A stretch of DNA of 64,000 bases from Catenovulum maritimum (GTDB lineage Bacteria > Pseudomonadota > Gammaproteobacteria > Enterobacterales > Alteromonadaceae). This document shows positions 27,128 through 36,585 of this stretch, piece after piece. A program made the translations under genes and the position numbers. Under the pieces are notes generated by a model, which searched no databases, was not told the DNA's origin, and saw nothing but the letters and a program-made list of their open reading frames with translations. Position 1 is the stretch's first letter. Every line of letters begins with the position of its first letter. The stretch is from positions 158,659-222,658 of the forward strand of contig NZ_KQ130484.1 in assembly GCF_001050375.1 (NCBI RefSeq), written 5' to 3'.

Positions 27128-28045
27128 ATGCCTATATATGTAGTGGGTCATAAGATCCCTGATTCAGATTCTATTTGCGGTGCGATTGCACTTGCACATT
27201 TAAAAAATGAGATTGGTGAACCAGCAATTGCGACTCGATTAGGCGACCCTTCGCCTGAAACTCAATTTATCTTAGATAAATTTGGTTTTGAAGCGCCTGA
27301 GTATAAAGAAAGCTACGCAGGAGAAGAGGTTTATATTGTTGATCATTCTGAATTAACTCAAGCACCAGATGATATAGAACAAGCGACTATTGTCGGTATT
27401 GTTGATCATCATAAATTAGGTGATTTAACGACATCAACGCCACTAGAATGCTGGATCCGTCCAGTCGGCTGCAGTAATACAGTTATCAAGATGATGTACG
27501 ATTTTTACGGCGTTGAAATCCCTAAAAATATTGCAGGTATCATGATGTGTGCAATCTTAAGTGATACAGTTATTTTTAAATCACCAACTTGCACCACAGC
27601 TGATATTAAATGCGTTGAAGCGCTAGCTGAAATCGCTGGTATCTCTGATCCAAAAGAACTTGGTATGGAGATGTTTAGAGTAAAATCAGCAGTTGAAGGC
27701 ACGCCAGTTCGTGACTTGGTTATGCGCGATTTCAAAGATTTTAATATGAACGGCAACTTAGTTGGTATTGGCCAATTAGAAGTGATCGACTTATCAGTAT
27801 TTGATGAAATTAAAGCAGAGTTAGAAGCTGATTTGATCAAATTAAAAGAAGAAGGCAAGCGACACAGTGTCTTGCTATTGTTAACGGATATTATGAAAGA
27901 AGGTTCAGAACTTCTGATTGCAAGTGATGATGTTGCTGTAATAGAAAAAGCCTTTGATAAATCTGCTGATAATAAAGTATGGTTAGACGGTGTCTTAAGC
28001 CGTAAAAAGCAAGTGGTTCCACCACTACAAGAAGTGTTTGCATAA
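27128..28045 (+). CDS. ppaC: Manganese-dependent inorganic pyrophosphatase (family II)
   Basis: Hydrolyses pyrophosphate to phosphate in the cytoplasm. The 305-residue protein is a family II (DHH) enzyme: GHKIPDSDSICGAIAL at the start (His and two Asp metal ligands), VDHSE near 76, VDHHKLG near 96, and the C-terminal SRKKQVVPPL loop (SRKxQ) that binds phosphate. Family II enzymes need Mn or Co, unlike the common Ppa. The gene is followed by a strong terminator and looks monocistronic. Confidence 0.93.
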   Translation: MPIYVVGHKIPDSDSICGAIALAHLKNEIGEPAIATRLGDPSPETQFILDKFGFEAPEYKESYAGEEVYIVDHSELTQAPDDIEQATIVGIVDHHKLGDLTTSTPLECWIRPVGCSNTVIKMMYDFYGVEIPKNIAGIMMCAILSDTVIFKSPTCTTADIKCVEALAEIAGISDPKELGMEMFRVKSAVEGTPVRDLVMRDFKDFNMNGNLVGIGQLEVIDLSVFDEIKAELEADLIKLKEEGKRHSVLLLLTDIMKEGSELLIASDDVAVIEKAFDKSADNKVWLDGVLSRKKQVVPPLQEVFA

Positions 28046-28073
28046 GATAAATTCTTAAAAAATGGAACATAAG

Positions 28074-28101
28074 AAGCCAAGCCTAAATGCTTGGCTTTTT
28101 T
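28074..28101 (+). terminator. Rho-independent terminator after ppaC
   Basis: AAGCCAAGC/GCTTGGCTT nine-base stem, six-base loop and a run of T. Confidence 0.9.
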
Positions 28102-28170
28102 ATATTGATTTTAAATATTGCTCCAAAATCAGCGTAACGCTAAGCATAAATACTAGGTTGAATAGCACCC

Positions 28171-29022
28171 ATGAAAAGTTATCGATTAATGATAGACTGC
28201 CCTGACCAAGTTGGGATTGTTGCTGCGGTTAGTCAGTTCTTGGCAGAAAAAAATGCTTCTATTGTTGAAGCAAATCACCACACGGATAGAGATGCCAAAT
28301 GGTTTTTTATGCGTCACGAAATTCAAGCAGATTCAATTTCTTTAAGTTTAGACGAGTTTAAAACGGCTTTTGCTGTTTTAGCTGAACAATTTAATATGAA
28401 TTGGCGGGTAGTGGATTCGAGTACAAAACAGAATGTCGTTTTGCTAGCAAGCCGAGAGTCTCATTGTTTGGCTGACTTGCTACACAGATGGCATAGTGGG
28501 GAGTTAGACTGCAATATAGTTGCTGTTATTGCTAACCATGACCATTTACGTCAAATGGTTCAGTGGCATGGTATTCCTTACCATCATGTGATTTTTGATA
28601 AAGAAAATAAGCAAGTCGCATTCGATGAAATTAAAGAGTTAGTTCATCAATATAGCGCTGATACTATAGTGCTTGCTCGCTTTATGCAGATATTTCCAGA
28701 TGAATTATGTCAAGAATTTGCAGGCAGAGTGATTAATATCCATCATAGTTTCTTACCTTCATTTGCTGGGGCTAAACCATATCATCAAGCGCATCAAAGA
28801 GGCGTTAAATTGATAGGGGCTACATGTCATTATGTTACTGCTGAGCTTGATGCTGGACCTATCATAGATCAAGAAATTGTCAGAATTAGCCACAGAGATA
28901 CAGTTGAAGATATGGTACGAAAGGGTAAAGACTGTGAAAAGTCGGCACTTGCCAGAGGCTTAAGAAATCATATCGAAGACAGAGTTACCATTATTGGTAA
29001 TAAAACAGTGGTATTTGATTAA
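28171..29022 (+). CDS. purU: Formyltetrahydrofolate deformylase PurU
   Basis: Hydrolyses 10-formyltetrahydrofolate to formate and tetrahydrofolate, balancing one-carbon pools and providing formate for purine synthesis. The 283-residue protein has an N-terminal ACT domain (about 1-80, DQVGIVAAVSQFLAEK) and a C-terminal formyltransferase-like domain with the catalytic NIHHSFLPSF segment (near 190) and TAELDAGPIIDQ (near 230). E. coli PurU is 280 residues and is controlled by Met/Gly through the ACT domain. A separate transcript from ppaC is likely because of the terminator between them. Confidence 0.95.
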   Translation: MKSYRLMIDCPDQVGIVAAVSQFLAEKNASIVEANHHTDRDAKWFFMRHEIQADSISLSLDEFKTAFAVLAEQFNMNWRVVDSSTKQNVVLLASRESHCLADLLHRWHSGELDCNIVAVIANHDHLRQMVQWHGIPYHHVIFDKENKQVAFDEIKELVHQYSADTIVLARFMQIFPDELCQEFAGRVINIHHSFLPSFAGAKPYHQAHQRGVKLIGATCHYVTAELDAGPIIDQEIVRISHRDTVEDMVRKGKDCEKSALARGLRNHIEDRVTIIGNKTVVFD

Positions 29023-29071
29023 TTTTGTTTTAAGGTTTAGATAGTCGAGGCTATCTAAACCTCTGCGAAGC

Positions 29072-30028
29072 TTATCTAAATCGCGCATGAATGACTTTGC
29101 TTTCAGGTTTGTTGATCGTGAAAGTATTTCTGCCCTCGTTTTTAGCTTGATACAAAGCTGCATCTGCGATTTTGAGGATATCTTTTGGCGTTTGATTTAT
29201 TTCAGGTGTCCCTAAATAAGCGCCCATCGTAATACTGACATGCTCGCTTACCAGAGAGTAATTGTGTGGAATGGCTAATGACTCGACTTCATGTAAGCAA
29301 TTATTGAGTAAAACCTCTAACCTAGCGTCATCAATATCTTGTAATAGTAGAATAAATTCATCTCCACCATACCGAGCAACTAAATCAGATTTTCGCTGCA
29401 CTATTTTACTGAGTGCTTCCGCGACTTTAGCTAGGCATTCATCTCCGGCAACATGGCCGTATTGGTCGTTGAATGGTTTAAAATAATCAACATCAATTAC
29501 CACTAGTGCGATTTGTTGCTTACTTCTTTGAGCTATCTCAAGGTTGTAGTGAAAGCTGTTATCAAAATATCTGCGGTTTTTTATATGTGTTAGGCAATCG
29601 TGAGTTGATAGGTGTTCTAACTCTGTATTTAATTGCTTGATTTGCTCTTGAGCTTGCTTATTTTCGGTGATATCCCTACTTATTCCAACTAAAGCGACGA
29701 CCTCATTGGCTTTGTTTCGGTAGGGATATTTTATTGTATCAAATAAAACTTCTTTGCCGTTCGGATATTGGCACCATTCCTCAACTCTTTGAGTTTTTCC
29801 ATCATTAAAGAGTTTATCGTCCCATTGCCGGAACCAGTCTGAAATTTTTTTATCTTGGAAAATATCTTGATCAGTCCGGCCAATTATTTGGTTTTGTTCA
29901 AGTCCAACAAACTCGCAGAAAGCTTGATTGCAAGCAATGTATTCAAACTTTTGGTTTTTAACAAATACGAGGTCATCGATTGAATTTACTATGTTTTTTA
30001 AGAGTGAATCCATACTCTTCAAGTCCAT
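29072..30028 (-). CDS. PAS-GGDEF diguanylate cyclase
   Basis: A 318-residue soluble protein with an N-terminal PAS domain (about 10-125, including CNQAFCEFVGL and DQDIFQD) and a C-terminal GGDEF domain (about 150-305). The active-site motif is intact (YGGDEF) and an RKSD sequence five residues before it is a proper RxxD inhibitory site, so it should make c-di-GMP with product inhibition. It has no membrane segment or receiver domain; the PAS domain probably senses a cytoplasmic ligand or redox state. Confidence 0.93.
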   Translation of the reverse strand: MDLKSMDSLLKNIVNSIDDLVFVKNQKFEYIACNQAFCEFVGLEQNQIIGRTDQDIFQDKKISDWFRQWDDKLFNDGKTQRVEEWCQYPNGKEVLFDTIKYPYRNKANEVVALVGISRDITENKQAQEQIKQLNTELEHLSTHDCLTHIKNRRYFDNSFHYNLEIAQRSKQQIALVVIDVDYFKPFNDQYGHVAGDECLAKVAEALSKIVQRKSDLVARYGGDEFILLLQDIDDARLEVLLNNCLHEVESLAIPHNYSLVSEHVSITMGAYLGTPEINQTPKDILKIADAALYQAKNEGRNTFTINKPESKVIHARFR

Positions 30029-30198
30029 TTTGAATTAAGTTTTAATTTAAATTGATTAATTTATCGTCTAAAAATATTCTATTATCTAAATCTTTTTAGT
30101 GCAATTATTTATCTATATATAATTGTTTTTGTTAAACTAAAGCTAAATATATTGCTAGCACATTTGTCTAGTCTAAATAGCTTACTATAGTTGAATTT

Positions 30199-30930
30199 AT
30201 GAGAATACCTAGAATTTATTATTCTGAAGCAATAGAGGTTGCTACCCCTATTGTACTTGATGCCGATGCAAGCAACCATTTATCAAGGGTTTTAAGGCTA
30301 CAAGAAGAGCACCCCGTGGTGGTTTTTAATGGTGACGGCTTTAATTATCAAACAGAGATTTTAAAAGTATCTAGGAAAGCGGTTGAGCTTAAAGTGTTAG
30401 ATAAACAGCTTAATGATTCAGAATCTAAGCTTGCGATCCATCTCGGCCAAGTTATTTCTCGTGGCGACAGAATGGATTTTACGATTCAAAAATCAGTTGA
30501 GCTTGGTGTTACCGAAATAACACCATTAATTAGTGAGCGTTGTGGTGTTAAGTTAAATCAAGAAAGATTTGATAAAAAACTAGAGCAATGGCAAAAGATT
30601 GTCCATTCTGCTTGTGAGCAAAGTGGACGCAGTTTTGTCCCCAAGGTAAATCCTATTATGTCGTTAGAGGCATGGTTAACTCAAGAGTACCAAGGTACTC
30701 GCATTAACTTACATCCCAAAGCTGAGATTGGGTTTAAGCAATTAAAGATAGATAATCAAAATGCGCAATTGCTAATTGGGCCTGAAGGTGGATTATCTGA
30801 GTTAGAGATTACTCAGGCTAGAGAAAGTGGCTTTACCGATGTGTTAATGGGGCCAAGAGTTTTACGAACTGAAACCGCTGCGCTTAGTGCCTTGAGTATG
30901 CTGCAGTGTATGCACGGGGACCTAGGCTAA
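30199..30930 (+). CDS. rsmE: 16S rRNA (uracil-1498-N3)-methyltransferase RsmE
   Basis: Methylates N3 of U1498 in 16S rRNA. The 243-residue SPOUT-fold protein starts MRIPRIYYSE and has an N-terminal PUA-like part, then SRGDRMDFTIQKSVELGVTE, the SAM-binding knot LLIGPEGGLSELEI and the C-terminal LGPRVLRTETAALSA-type segment (here MGPRVLRTETAALSA). Length and motifs match E. coli RsmE. In many gammaproteobacteria gshB follows it; here a DUF1353 gene does. Confidence 0.95.
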   Translation: MRIPRIYYSEAIEVATPIVLDADASNHLSRVLRLQEEHPVVVFNGDGFNYQTEILKVSRKAVELKVLDKQLNDSESKLAIHLGQVISRGDRMDFTIQKSVELGVTEITPLISERCGVKLNQERFDKKLEQWQKIVHSACEQSGRSFVPKVNPIMSLEAWLTQEYQGTRINLHPKAEIGFKQLKIDNQNAQLLIGPEGGLSELEITQARESGFTDVLMGPRVLRTETAALSALSMLQCMHGDLG

Positions 30931-30951
30931 AGCAACAAAGGGTACGATAGC

Positions 30952-31368
30952 ATGGAAATGCAAATACAATATCGAAGAGGCTATAAATATCAATTAGCGC
31001 AAACATTCAGGCTACAAACAGAGATTAAACCGGATAGTGCTATTCAGTCTGAGTTTATCTCACTTGACTTAACTGGACTCCTTACCCTAAATGCTGGATA
31101 TGCTTGGGATGGTGTATCTGGTACTGTAGTTGATACCAATAAAAATTTGCGGGCTTCACTGGTTCACGATGCCTTGTACCAACTTATTCGCCAAAATTAT
31201 TTATCTTTAATTCCCTATAGAAATCAAGCAGATTTGCTGTTTAAGGCTATCTTAATTGAAGATGGAACTTGGCGCTGGCTTGCAAATATTTATTATCACT
31301 TATTGAATAAACATGGTCTTTCGGCTGCCGATCCTGAAAATAAAAAATTGGTTTATGTTGCGCCTTAA
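30952..31368 (+). CDS. DUF1353 family protein
   Basis: A 138-residue soluble protein whose central segment LNAGYAWDGVSG and following SLVHDALYQLI match the DUF1353 family, found both in phages and in bacterial chromosomes and without a settled function. The late residues (RWLANIYYHLLNKHG) look membrane-peripheral rather than transmembrane. It follows rsmE by 21 nt and is probably its operon partner; the next gene is convergent. Nothing else phage-like is nearby. Confidence 0.75.
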   Translation: MEMQIQYRRGYKYQLAQTFRLQTEIKPDSAIQSEFISLDLTGLLTLNAGYAWDGVSGTVVDTNKNLRASLVHDALYQLIRQNYLSLIPYRNQADLLFKAILIEDGTWRWLANIYYHLLNKHGLSAADPENKKLVYVAP

Positions 31369-31383
31369 CTAAGTTCAGGTTAT

Positions 31384-32343
31384 TTATAATTTTTTATGAT
31401 GTCTGCGTTTATTTTGCTGATGCAAATTAATGAAAATTGTGGCTAAAACTAATAGGCTAGAGATGATTAGAGTTAAATTGAAAGCGAGTGGCAATTTGGC
31501 GATAAACACAGTCGTGGATAACTCGAAAATAATAATTATATAAATTAATTTTCTTAAAATGCTTTCTCTAATGATTAGTAAAATCCAAGCGCCAAACGGA
31601 GCACCTATAGCAACCACAAGTGCGGCAGCCCACCAACTATTAATCACAAACTCAGAAAGTTGTACTGGTTTAAGGTAGAGTAACCAAGCAGATGCATTTA
31701 ATGCATTAAATGCCATCAATAACACAGTGGTCGGGATCGCTTGCTTAAGTGGGTATTTTAGGATGAATACCAGCATAAAAAACATGACGACATCAGAGCC
31801 AGAACCTATGCTGGCAGACAAAAAACTACCTATTACAGAGCTCAATATTAAAAGTGGCACCTTGTTTTCTAGAGGGTGTTTTTTTTGCTGGACTGAATGC
31901 TGGCACAACCAAATAACACAAGCGGTTAATAGAATAAATTCACTAAATGCAAATTTAATCCAGTCATTATTATGAAGCCCTGAATATAAAGTGGCAGGGA
32001 TAACAACACAGGATAGGGGTAAGCAATAAACTAGTGGGCGCCATAAAATAACAGCTCGACGGCTAATTAAGAACAAGCTAGCGAAACTCATACCAACGGA
32101 CTGAATTAATAAACTAAAATATTTTGAATCTAAGGCATTGATATCCAGAACTTTAGTGAATACTGGAAAAGCAACAGCGCCGCCCCCTAAGGGAGTGACA
32201 CCAGCAACAAAAGAGCCAAAAATCATAGTTAAAGCAGAGGGCCAGTAGTCGTTAAATAAGGTTTGAACTGGTAGAGGTTTACTGGCTAATCCCCAAAAAA
32301 TCACAAAACCGATTAAAGCAATTGGGTATAAGTAAATACGCAT
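31384..32343 (-). CDS. TauE/SafE-family membrane permease
   Basis: A 319-residue inner-membrane protein with about eight hydrophobic segments. The GVTPLGGGAVAFPV segment (near residue 50) and the repeat GSFLSASIGSGSDVVMFF (near 170) are the paired glycine-rich motifs of TauE/SafE exporters, which move sulfite, sulfoacetate or other organosulfur anions. The substrate is not predictable. It is the last gene of a minus-strand run with the secreted 140-residue protein and the hydroxylase. Confidence 0.85.
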   Translation of the reverse strand: MRIYLYPIALIGFVIFWGLASKPLPVQTLFNDYWPSALTMIFGSFVAGVTPLGGGAVAFPVFTKVLDINALDSKYFSLLIQSVGMSFASLFLISRRAVILWRPLVYCLPLSCVVIPATLYSGLHNNDWIKFAFSEFILLTACVIWLCQHSVQQKKHPLENKVPLLILSSVIGSFLSASIGSGSDVVMFFMLVFILKYPLKQAIPTTVLLMAFNALNASAWLLYLKPVQLSEFVINSWWAAALVVAIGAPFGAWILLIIRESILRKLIYIIIIFELSTTVFIAKLPLAFNLTLIISSLLVLATIFINLHQQNKRRHHKKL

Positions 32344-32364
32344 ATCAGGCTGGATGAGCTCGGA

Positions 32365-32787
32365 TTAAGATTTTTCTGTTTTAAGTTGTTTAATTCTTTC
32401 TAAAGTCTTATCTATTTTGCAAATACGGAATTGATTTGCGGCATCGCCTTTAGTTTGATTTTCAAAAAATACACTTCTGCACTGAGACTCAATAAATTTT
32501 TGGTAGAAGCTATTTGCCTTTTTATATTCATACAAACCGGATTCATTGCCTGTTTTTTCCGCTATTAACTCTAATTTTTCTTGGGTTTGGTATATCCAAG
32601 CTTTTAAATCTCGTTCGACGCGCTTCATGGTTTCATCTAAACAAATAGAATACTGAGTTTCTGTTTGAGTTGAAGTTTTGCATTCCGCGATTAGTTTAGC
32701 TGTGTCCGGATGTGAGTAATCAGCATAAGCGGGTATACTCACAATACAGAATAAGAAGGATAGGACGCTAATAATACCTTTAAACAC
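32365..32787 (-). CDS. Small secreted protein, LprI/DUF1311-like
   Basis: A 140-residue precursor with a signal peptide (ISVLSFLFCIVSIPAYA, cut near residue 22). The mature part has spaced cysteines and a CLDETMKRVERDLKAW stretch that resembles the lysozyme-inhibitor LprI N-terminal (DUF1311) family, helical and Cys-paired (four mature Cys). The match is by pattern only. The function is unproven; LprI-like proteins inhibit lysozyme or have unknown envelope roles. Its start is three bases from the upstream hydroxylase stop, so it is in the same transcript. Confidence 0.6.
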   Translation of the reverse strand: MFKGIISVLSFLFCIVSIPAYADYSHPDTAKLIAECKTSTQTETQYSICLDETMKRVERDLKAWIYQTQEKLELIAEKTGNESGLYEYKKANSFYQKFIESQCRSVFFENQTKGDAANQFRICKIDKTLERIKQLKTEKS

Positions 32788-32789
32788 TT

Positions 32790-33962
32790 TTAGAACTCTC
32801 CAGATGCAGCAGATAAAATTAATTTTTTTATTAGTTTAGTATGGTTTACCAGATCTAATGTTTTATTTCTTAACCACTTTATAGCAGGTTGATTTGTATT
32901 GAAACTAAAATAAGTTAAATCCATCATAGCGCTCATTGATTGAACATCTAAATTTCGTTTCCTGCAATAACTCATCCAGTTGGTATTAGTTTGTAATTGA
33001 CTTAGATTTTCCTTGTGGCTTTTTATTAAGTCTACACAAGCAGCTAAATCTCTAATGCCCAAGTTAACACCTTGCCCAGCGAGTGGGTGGATCGTATGGG
33101 CAGCATCACCAAGTAAGATAACGCCACGATCAACAGGTTGCATTATGCTCATCTTGGTCAGCGGAAAATGTCCTGATTTTATTAATTTAAAGTCAGCAAT
33201 GCGGTGAGAAAATAACGTTTTTAATTCGGACTCTTGCTGGAGCAATGTCAGTTGGTTCAATGTTTCTAGCTGTCGTTTTTCTTTATACAAAATTAAACTG
33301 GCATATTGATTTTGTAAAGGAAGGTAAGCTATGGCTTGGTTGTTAGAAAATGACTGCCAAGTATGGTTAAAATTAGATTCCTGATCTGACATTTTTACCG
33401 TTGCGCTATAACAGCTTTGTGGGTATTGCCAGCCATGTTTGGCAAATTTCAATAATGTGCGTGTTTTTGAGTTTGCGCCATCTGTTGCAATAATTAGTTT
33501 GGTTTTAACTTGGCTATCGTTTGCAAAGCGAATTTCCCATAAATTTTGATTAAATTCTATGCTACAAATATCAGCGATTATAAAAGGCAGGGTATTTTGA
33601 GTTAGTGCAGCTTGCTGTAGCTGGCTATTCTCCACGAAACAGCCTAGGTAATCACTTTTTATAACGTCAGCGTCAAAAACACACTGGCTAGCTGATTTTT
33701 CATCGACACTTAGTTTGTCGTAGTAGTTAATCCTATCTGTAGATAAAGCTTGCCAGATGTTTTGTTCAGTTAGCCATTTTATAGAGCCTTTGCTGATAGA
33801 GGAAACCCTTAATTCAGGTTCATCTTTATCAAGTGACGAAAAGTCAGGTTGAGATTTGTCGATTAATAACCCATTTAATTCTGGATCTGACAGTGCTGCA
33901 GCGGCGCAAGCACCGACCATACCTGCACCTATAATGACAAAGTCATAAATTTTGTTAGACAT
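32790..33962 (-). CDS. UbiH/UbiF-family FAD-dependent ubiquinone hydroxylase
   Basis: A 390-residue flavoprotein monooxygenase of ubiquinone synthesis. The dinucleotide-binding IGAGMVGACAAAAL is at residues 11-24, the DG-type motif ATDGANSKTR near 160, and the second FAD motif LLGDAAHTIHPLAGQGVNLG near 285. The last is the hallmark of UbiH, UbiF, UbiI and VisC. Which ring carbon it oxidises cannot be settled by eye; UbiF is my first guess. Proteins of this group work in the cytoplasm in the Ubi complex. ubiC and ubiA are 22 kb away. Confidence 0.85.
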   Translation of the reverse strand: MSNKIYDFVIIGAGMVGACAAAALSDPELNGLLIDKSQPDFSSLDKDEPELRVSSISKGSIKWLTEQNIWQALSTDRINYYDKLSVDEKSASQCVFDADVIKSDYLGCFVENSQLQQAALTQNTLPFIIADICSIEFNQNLWEIRFANDSQVKTKLIIATDGANSKTRTLLKFAKHGWQYPQSCYSATVKMSDQESNFNHTWQSFSNNQAIAYLPLQNQYASLILYKEKRQLETLNQLTLLQQESELKTLFSHRIADFKLIKSGHFPLTKMSIMQPVDRGVILLGDAAHTIHPLAGQGVNLGIRDLAACVDLIKSHKENLSQLQTNTNWMSYCRKRNLDVQSMSAMMDLTYFSFNTNQPAIKWLRNKTLDLVNHTKLIKKLILSAASGEF

Positions 33963-34038
33963 AATTCAACCAGCTTAAAAATATGATGTTGATATTTTAC
34001 CATAGCTAAATTTGTGAATAGCTGTGTTTAATCAAATT

Positions 34039-35550
34039 TTATCGTTTTAAACTCAGTAACAGTCTATCCATAGCTCTGTAGCTAAGTGCTTGTGCTAAAT
34101 GACTTCTATCTATTTGACTGGCGTGTTTTAAATCCGCTATCGTGCGGGATACTTTTAAGATCCTGTGATAAGCCCTTATTGATAAACCTAGTTTATCAAT
34201 TGCAGTTTCTAAAAAATCGGCATCTTGATTCGTTAGGTGACAATATTGTTTTAGCTCAGAATTACTGAGTTTATGATTAAGCTTTCCTTGGCGCTGTAAT
34301 TGGATATTTCTTGCTTCTATGACTCTATTCCTAATCTCTAGGCTAGATTCAGATTTTGCTTGAGATTGTAAACTACCTTTCGGTAATCTCGCTACCTCAA
34401 TTTGGATATCGATTCTGTCTAGAAATGGACCAGAAAGTTTGCTCAAATACCTTAGCATTTGATCTGGTGTTGAACGCATTTGCTCATCGTTATAATGGCC
34501 GCAAGGTGACGGGTTAAGTGCGGCTACCAGTTGAAACTGAGCGGGAAAGTCTACCTGCCTGGCAGCCCGACTTATGGTCACTTTCCCAGATTCAAGTGGC
34601 TCTCTTAAAACTTCTAATACTTTTCTGTCAAATTCTGGCAGTTCATCTAAAAATAACACACCATTGTGGGCAAGAGATATTTCACCCGGCTTAGGGTTAC
34701 TTGAACCACCAACTAGTGCGACTGCTGAGCAGGTATGGTGAGGGGACCTGAATGGTCTTTGCGACCAGTTTTGAATGCTCGAATTTCTACCTGAGATAGA
34801 GTGTACCGCTGCAGTTTCTAACGATTCAGCCTCATCCATTTGCGGTAAAATACTTGGTAGCCTTTCTGCCAACATGGTTTTTCCAGTTCCTGGTGGGCCT
34901 AACATTAATAAATGATGTCCTCCAGCTGCGACAATTTCTAAAGCTTGTTTGGCGTGAGGTTGACCAACCACATCAGACATATCGGGATATTGGTCATAAT
35001 GTTCAGTTAAAGGTTCGGCGGTTGCGAATGGTAGCGATTTTTGTCCGGTTAAATGGTGATACACATTTAATAAATTATCTGCTCCAATTACTTTAGCCGC
35101 ATTGATATGGCTTGCTATATTAGCGTTTTCTGTTGGTAATATGCAGCTTCTGTCTTGTGCCTTACAGGCAATGGTCAAAGGAATTTCACCTATAATCGTT
35201 CTTAGCTCACCTGATAACGCCAATTCACCAGCAAATTCAAAACCTGAAAGTTGCTCTAAAGGGATTTGACCGCTTGCAGCTAAAATACCAATCGCGATAG
35301 GAAGATCGAATCTACCTCCTTCTTTGGGAAGATCGGCTGGTGCTAGGTTGACAGTTATTTTTTTATCTGGAAATTCAAAGTGGCTATTAATAATTGCACT
35401 GCGGACTCTATCTCTGGATTCTTTAACGGATGCTTCTGGTAGACCAACAATATTAAAGCTGGGTAAGCCGTTAGATATGTGAGTTTCAACTATGACGAGT
35501 GGCGCATCTATCGCAATACGAGCTCGGCTATATACAGTGGCTAATGTCAT
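34039..35550 (-). CDS. comM: YifB/ComM family Mg-chelatase-like AAA+ ATPase
   Basis: ComM is a hexameric helicase that promotes branch migration during natural transformation. The 503-residue protein has the N-terminal ribosomal S5-like/Lon-like domain (about 1-170), the Mg-chelatase AAA+ core with Walker A GPPGTGKT (about 218-225) and Walker B LFLDELPEF (about 298-306), the family's NPSPCGHY, and a C-terminal lid domain. Length matches E. coli ComM (506). The chromosomal type IV pilus cluster here is compatible with natural competence but does not prove it. Confidence 0.94.
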   Translation of the reverse strand: MTLATVYSRARIAIDAPLVIVETHISNGLPSFNIVGLPEASVKESRDRVRSAIINSHFEFPDKKITVNLAPADLPKEGGRFDLPIAIGILAASGQIPLEQLSGFEFAGELALSGELRTIIGEIPLTIACKAQDRSCILPTENANIASHINAAKVIGADNLLNVYHHLTGQKSLPFATAEPLTEHYDQYPDMSDVVGQPHAKQALEIVAAGGHHLLMLGPPGTGKTMLAERLPSILPQMDEAESLETAAVHSISGRNSSIQNWSQRPFRSPHHTCSAVALVGGSSNPKPGEISLAHNGVLFLDELPEFDRKVLEVLREPLESGKVTISRAARQVDFPAQFQLVAALNPSPCGHYNDEQMRSTPDQMLRYLSKLSGPFLDRIDIQIEVARLPKGSLQSQAKSESSLEIRNRVIEARNIQLQRQGKLNHKLSNSELKQYCHLTNQDADFLETAIDKLGLSIRAYHRILKVSRTIADLKHASQIDRSHLAQALSYRAMDRLLLSLKR

Positions 35551-35709
35551 AAATCCTTTATCCTAAGCTGCTAATTATAGTTATCAATTCCCTCTATAAA
35601 TAAAAGCTTAAGAGTCGAATTATAGAAACGCCAACTTTTTATAACTTTTTTTGCGAATATTTTTTTACTTAATCTAAAAATTAACTGTTTTTTGGTGAAA
35701 AAACTGCCT

Positions 35710-35736
35710 AAAATGACGTTTAGTATAAAAATGACG
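35710..35736 (+). promoter_or_regulatory. Direct repeat AAAATGACG upstream of the TetR gene
   Basis: AAAATGACG occurs at 35710-35718 and again at 35728-35736, an 18-base period that puts both copies on nearly the same face of the helix. Flanking half-sites AAACTGCC (35701) and GACGGTTT (35733) are roughly inverted. If translation starts at 35764, this is in the promoter or leader and would suit autoregulation by the TetR protein. It is a pattern only. Confidence 0.35.
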
Positions 35737-35763
35737 GTTTGTTTATTTTATAAGGACTCGATT

Positions 35764-36546
35764 TTGGGACTCTGGCTAAAAAATCTAAAGCAGAAAAAGA
35801 ACGAATCGGTTGCTGTAGCAACTGACTTATCCAAGAAAGAAACTAAATGGCAAGAGCGAGAAAAAGAGCTCATTCATACAGCTCATGAATTAGTCGATTT
35901 ACATGGGTTTGCTAATTTAACTATGGATAAGCTGGTTGACGCTTCTGTATTTTCTAAGGGAACTATCTACAAACATTTTTCCAGTAAAGAGGACTTACTT
36001 GTCGCTTTGGGGATTCATTCTATTAGTCTTAATCTCGAATTGATGAACAAGGCTTTAAATTATGATGGTTGTAGCCGAGAAAAAGCATTGGCATTGCATT
36101 TTGCTTATCAATTATTTGGGCGATTGGAACCTGCTTTGTTCTCTTGTGTGCTATCAACTAAAAGTCCGGCAGTGGTAGAAAAAGCATCTGCAGAGCGATT
36201 AGCTTTGTTTTTTCAAAAAGAACAAGAAATAGCACAGATCTGTGACACTATATTTCGTCAAGGCATTGCCGATAAAAGCTTAGCGCTAGCCAACTCATTA
36301 TCAATTGAGCAGGTGTCTTTTGCTAGTTGGTCTTTTTCATTTGGTACCAATTTATTATTAAATAATGCGGGTGAGTGTCATGGCGTATCTAGAATAAGCA
36401 ACCATAATGTATTACTAACTAACATAAATTTATTATTTGATGGTATGAATTGGCAACCTTTATCAACTAACTTTGATTATCAAACTACTTGGCGAAATTT
36501 AGAGTTATATTTTTCTGAGTATATAGAGTTAGTGAGTAAAGGTTAG
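35764..36546 (+). CDS. TetR/AcrR-family transcriptional regulator
   Basis: A helix-turn-helix repressor, probably controlling the exporter operon that follows. The DNA-binding domain is about residues 30-85 of the chosen form, with IHTAHELVDLHGFANLTMDKLVDASVFSKGTIYKHF-type features (only the type is given) and the C-terminal half as a ligand-binding domain. A TTG at 35764 with AAGGA seven bases upstream is my choice; upstream in-frame TTG 35692 and ATGs would add an odd Lys/Phe-rich tail. It ends 39 nt before the RND gene on the same strand. Confidence 0.85.
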   Translation: MGLWLKNLKQKKNESVAVATDLSKKETKWQEREKELIHTAHELVDLHGFANLTMDKLVDASVFSKGTIYKHFSSKEDLLVALGIHSISLNLELMNKALNYDGCSREKALALHFAYQLFGRLEPALFSCVLSTKSPAVVEKASAERLALFFQKEQEIAQICDTIFRQGIADKSLALANSLSIEQVSFASWSFSFGTNLLLNNAGECHGVSRISNHNVLLTNINLLFDGMNWQPLSTNFDYQTTWRNLELYFSEYIELVSKG

Positions 36547-36585
36547 TTTGGACATAACAATATTTCAGTTGAGAAGGAAGATGAA

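Noticed and set aside
29072-30028. GGDEF protein as an inactive cyclase
   Set aside because: The active motif GGDEF and the inhibitory RxxD site are both intact, so I call it active.
30952-31368. DUF1353 gene as part of a prophage
   Set aside because: DUF1353 is common in phages, but no integrase, capsid, tail or lysis gene is near and it follows rsmE closely.
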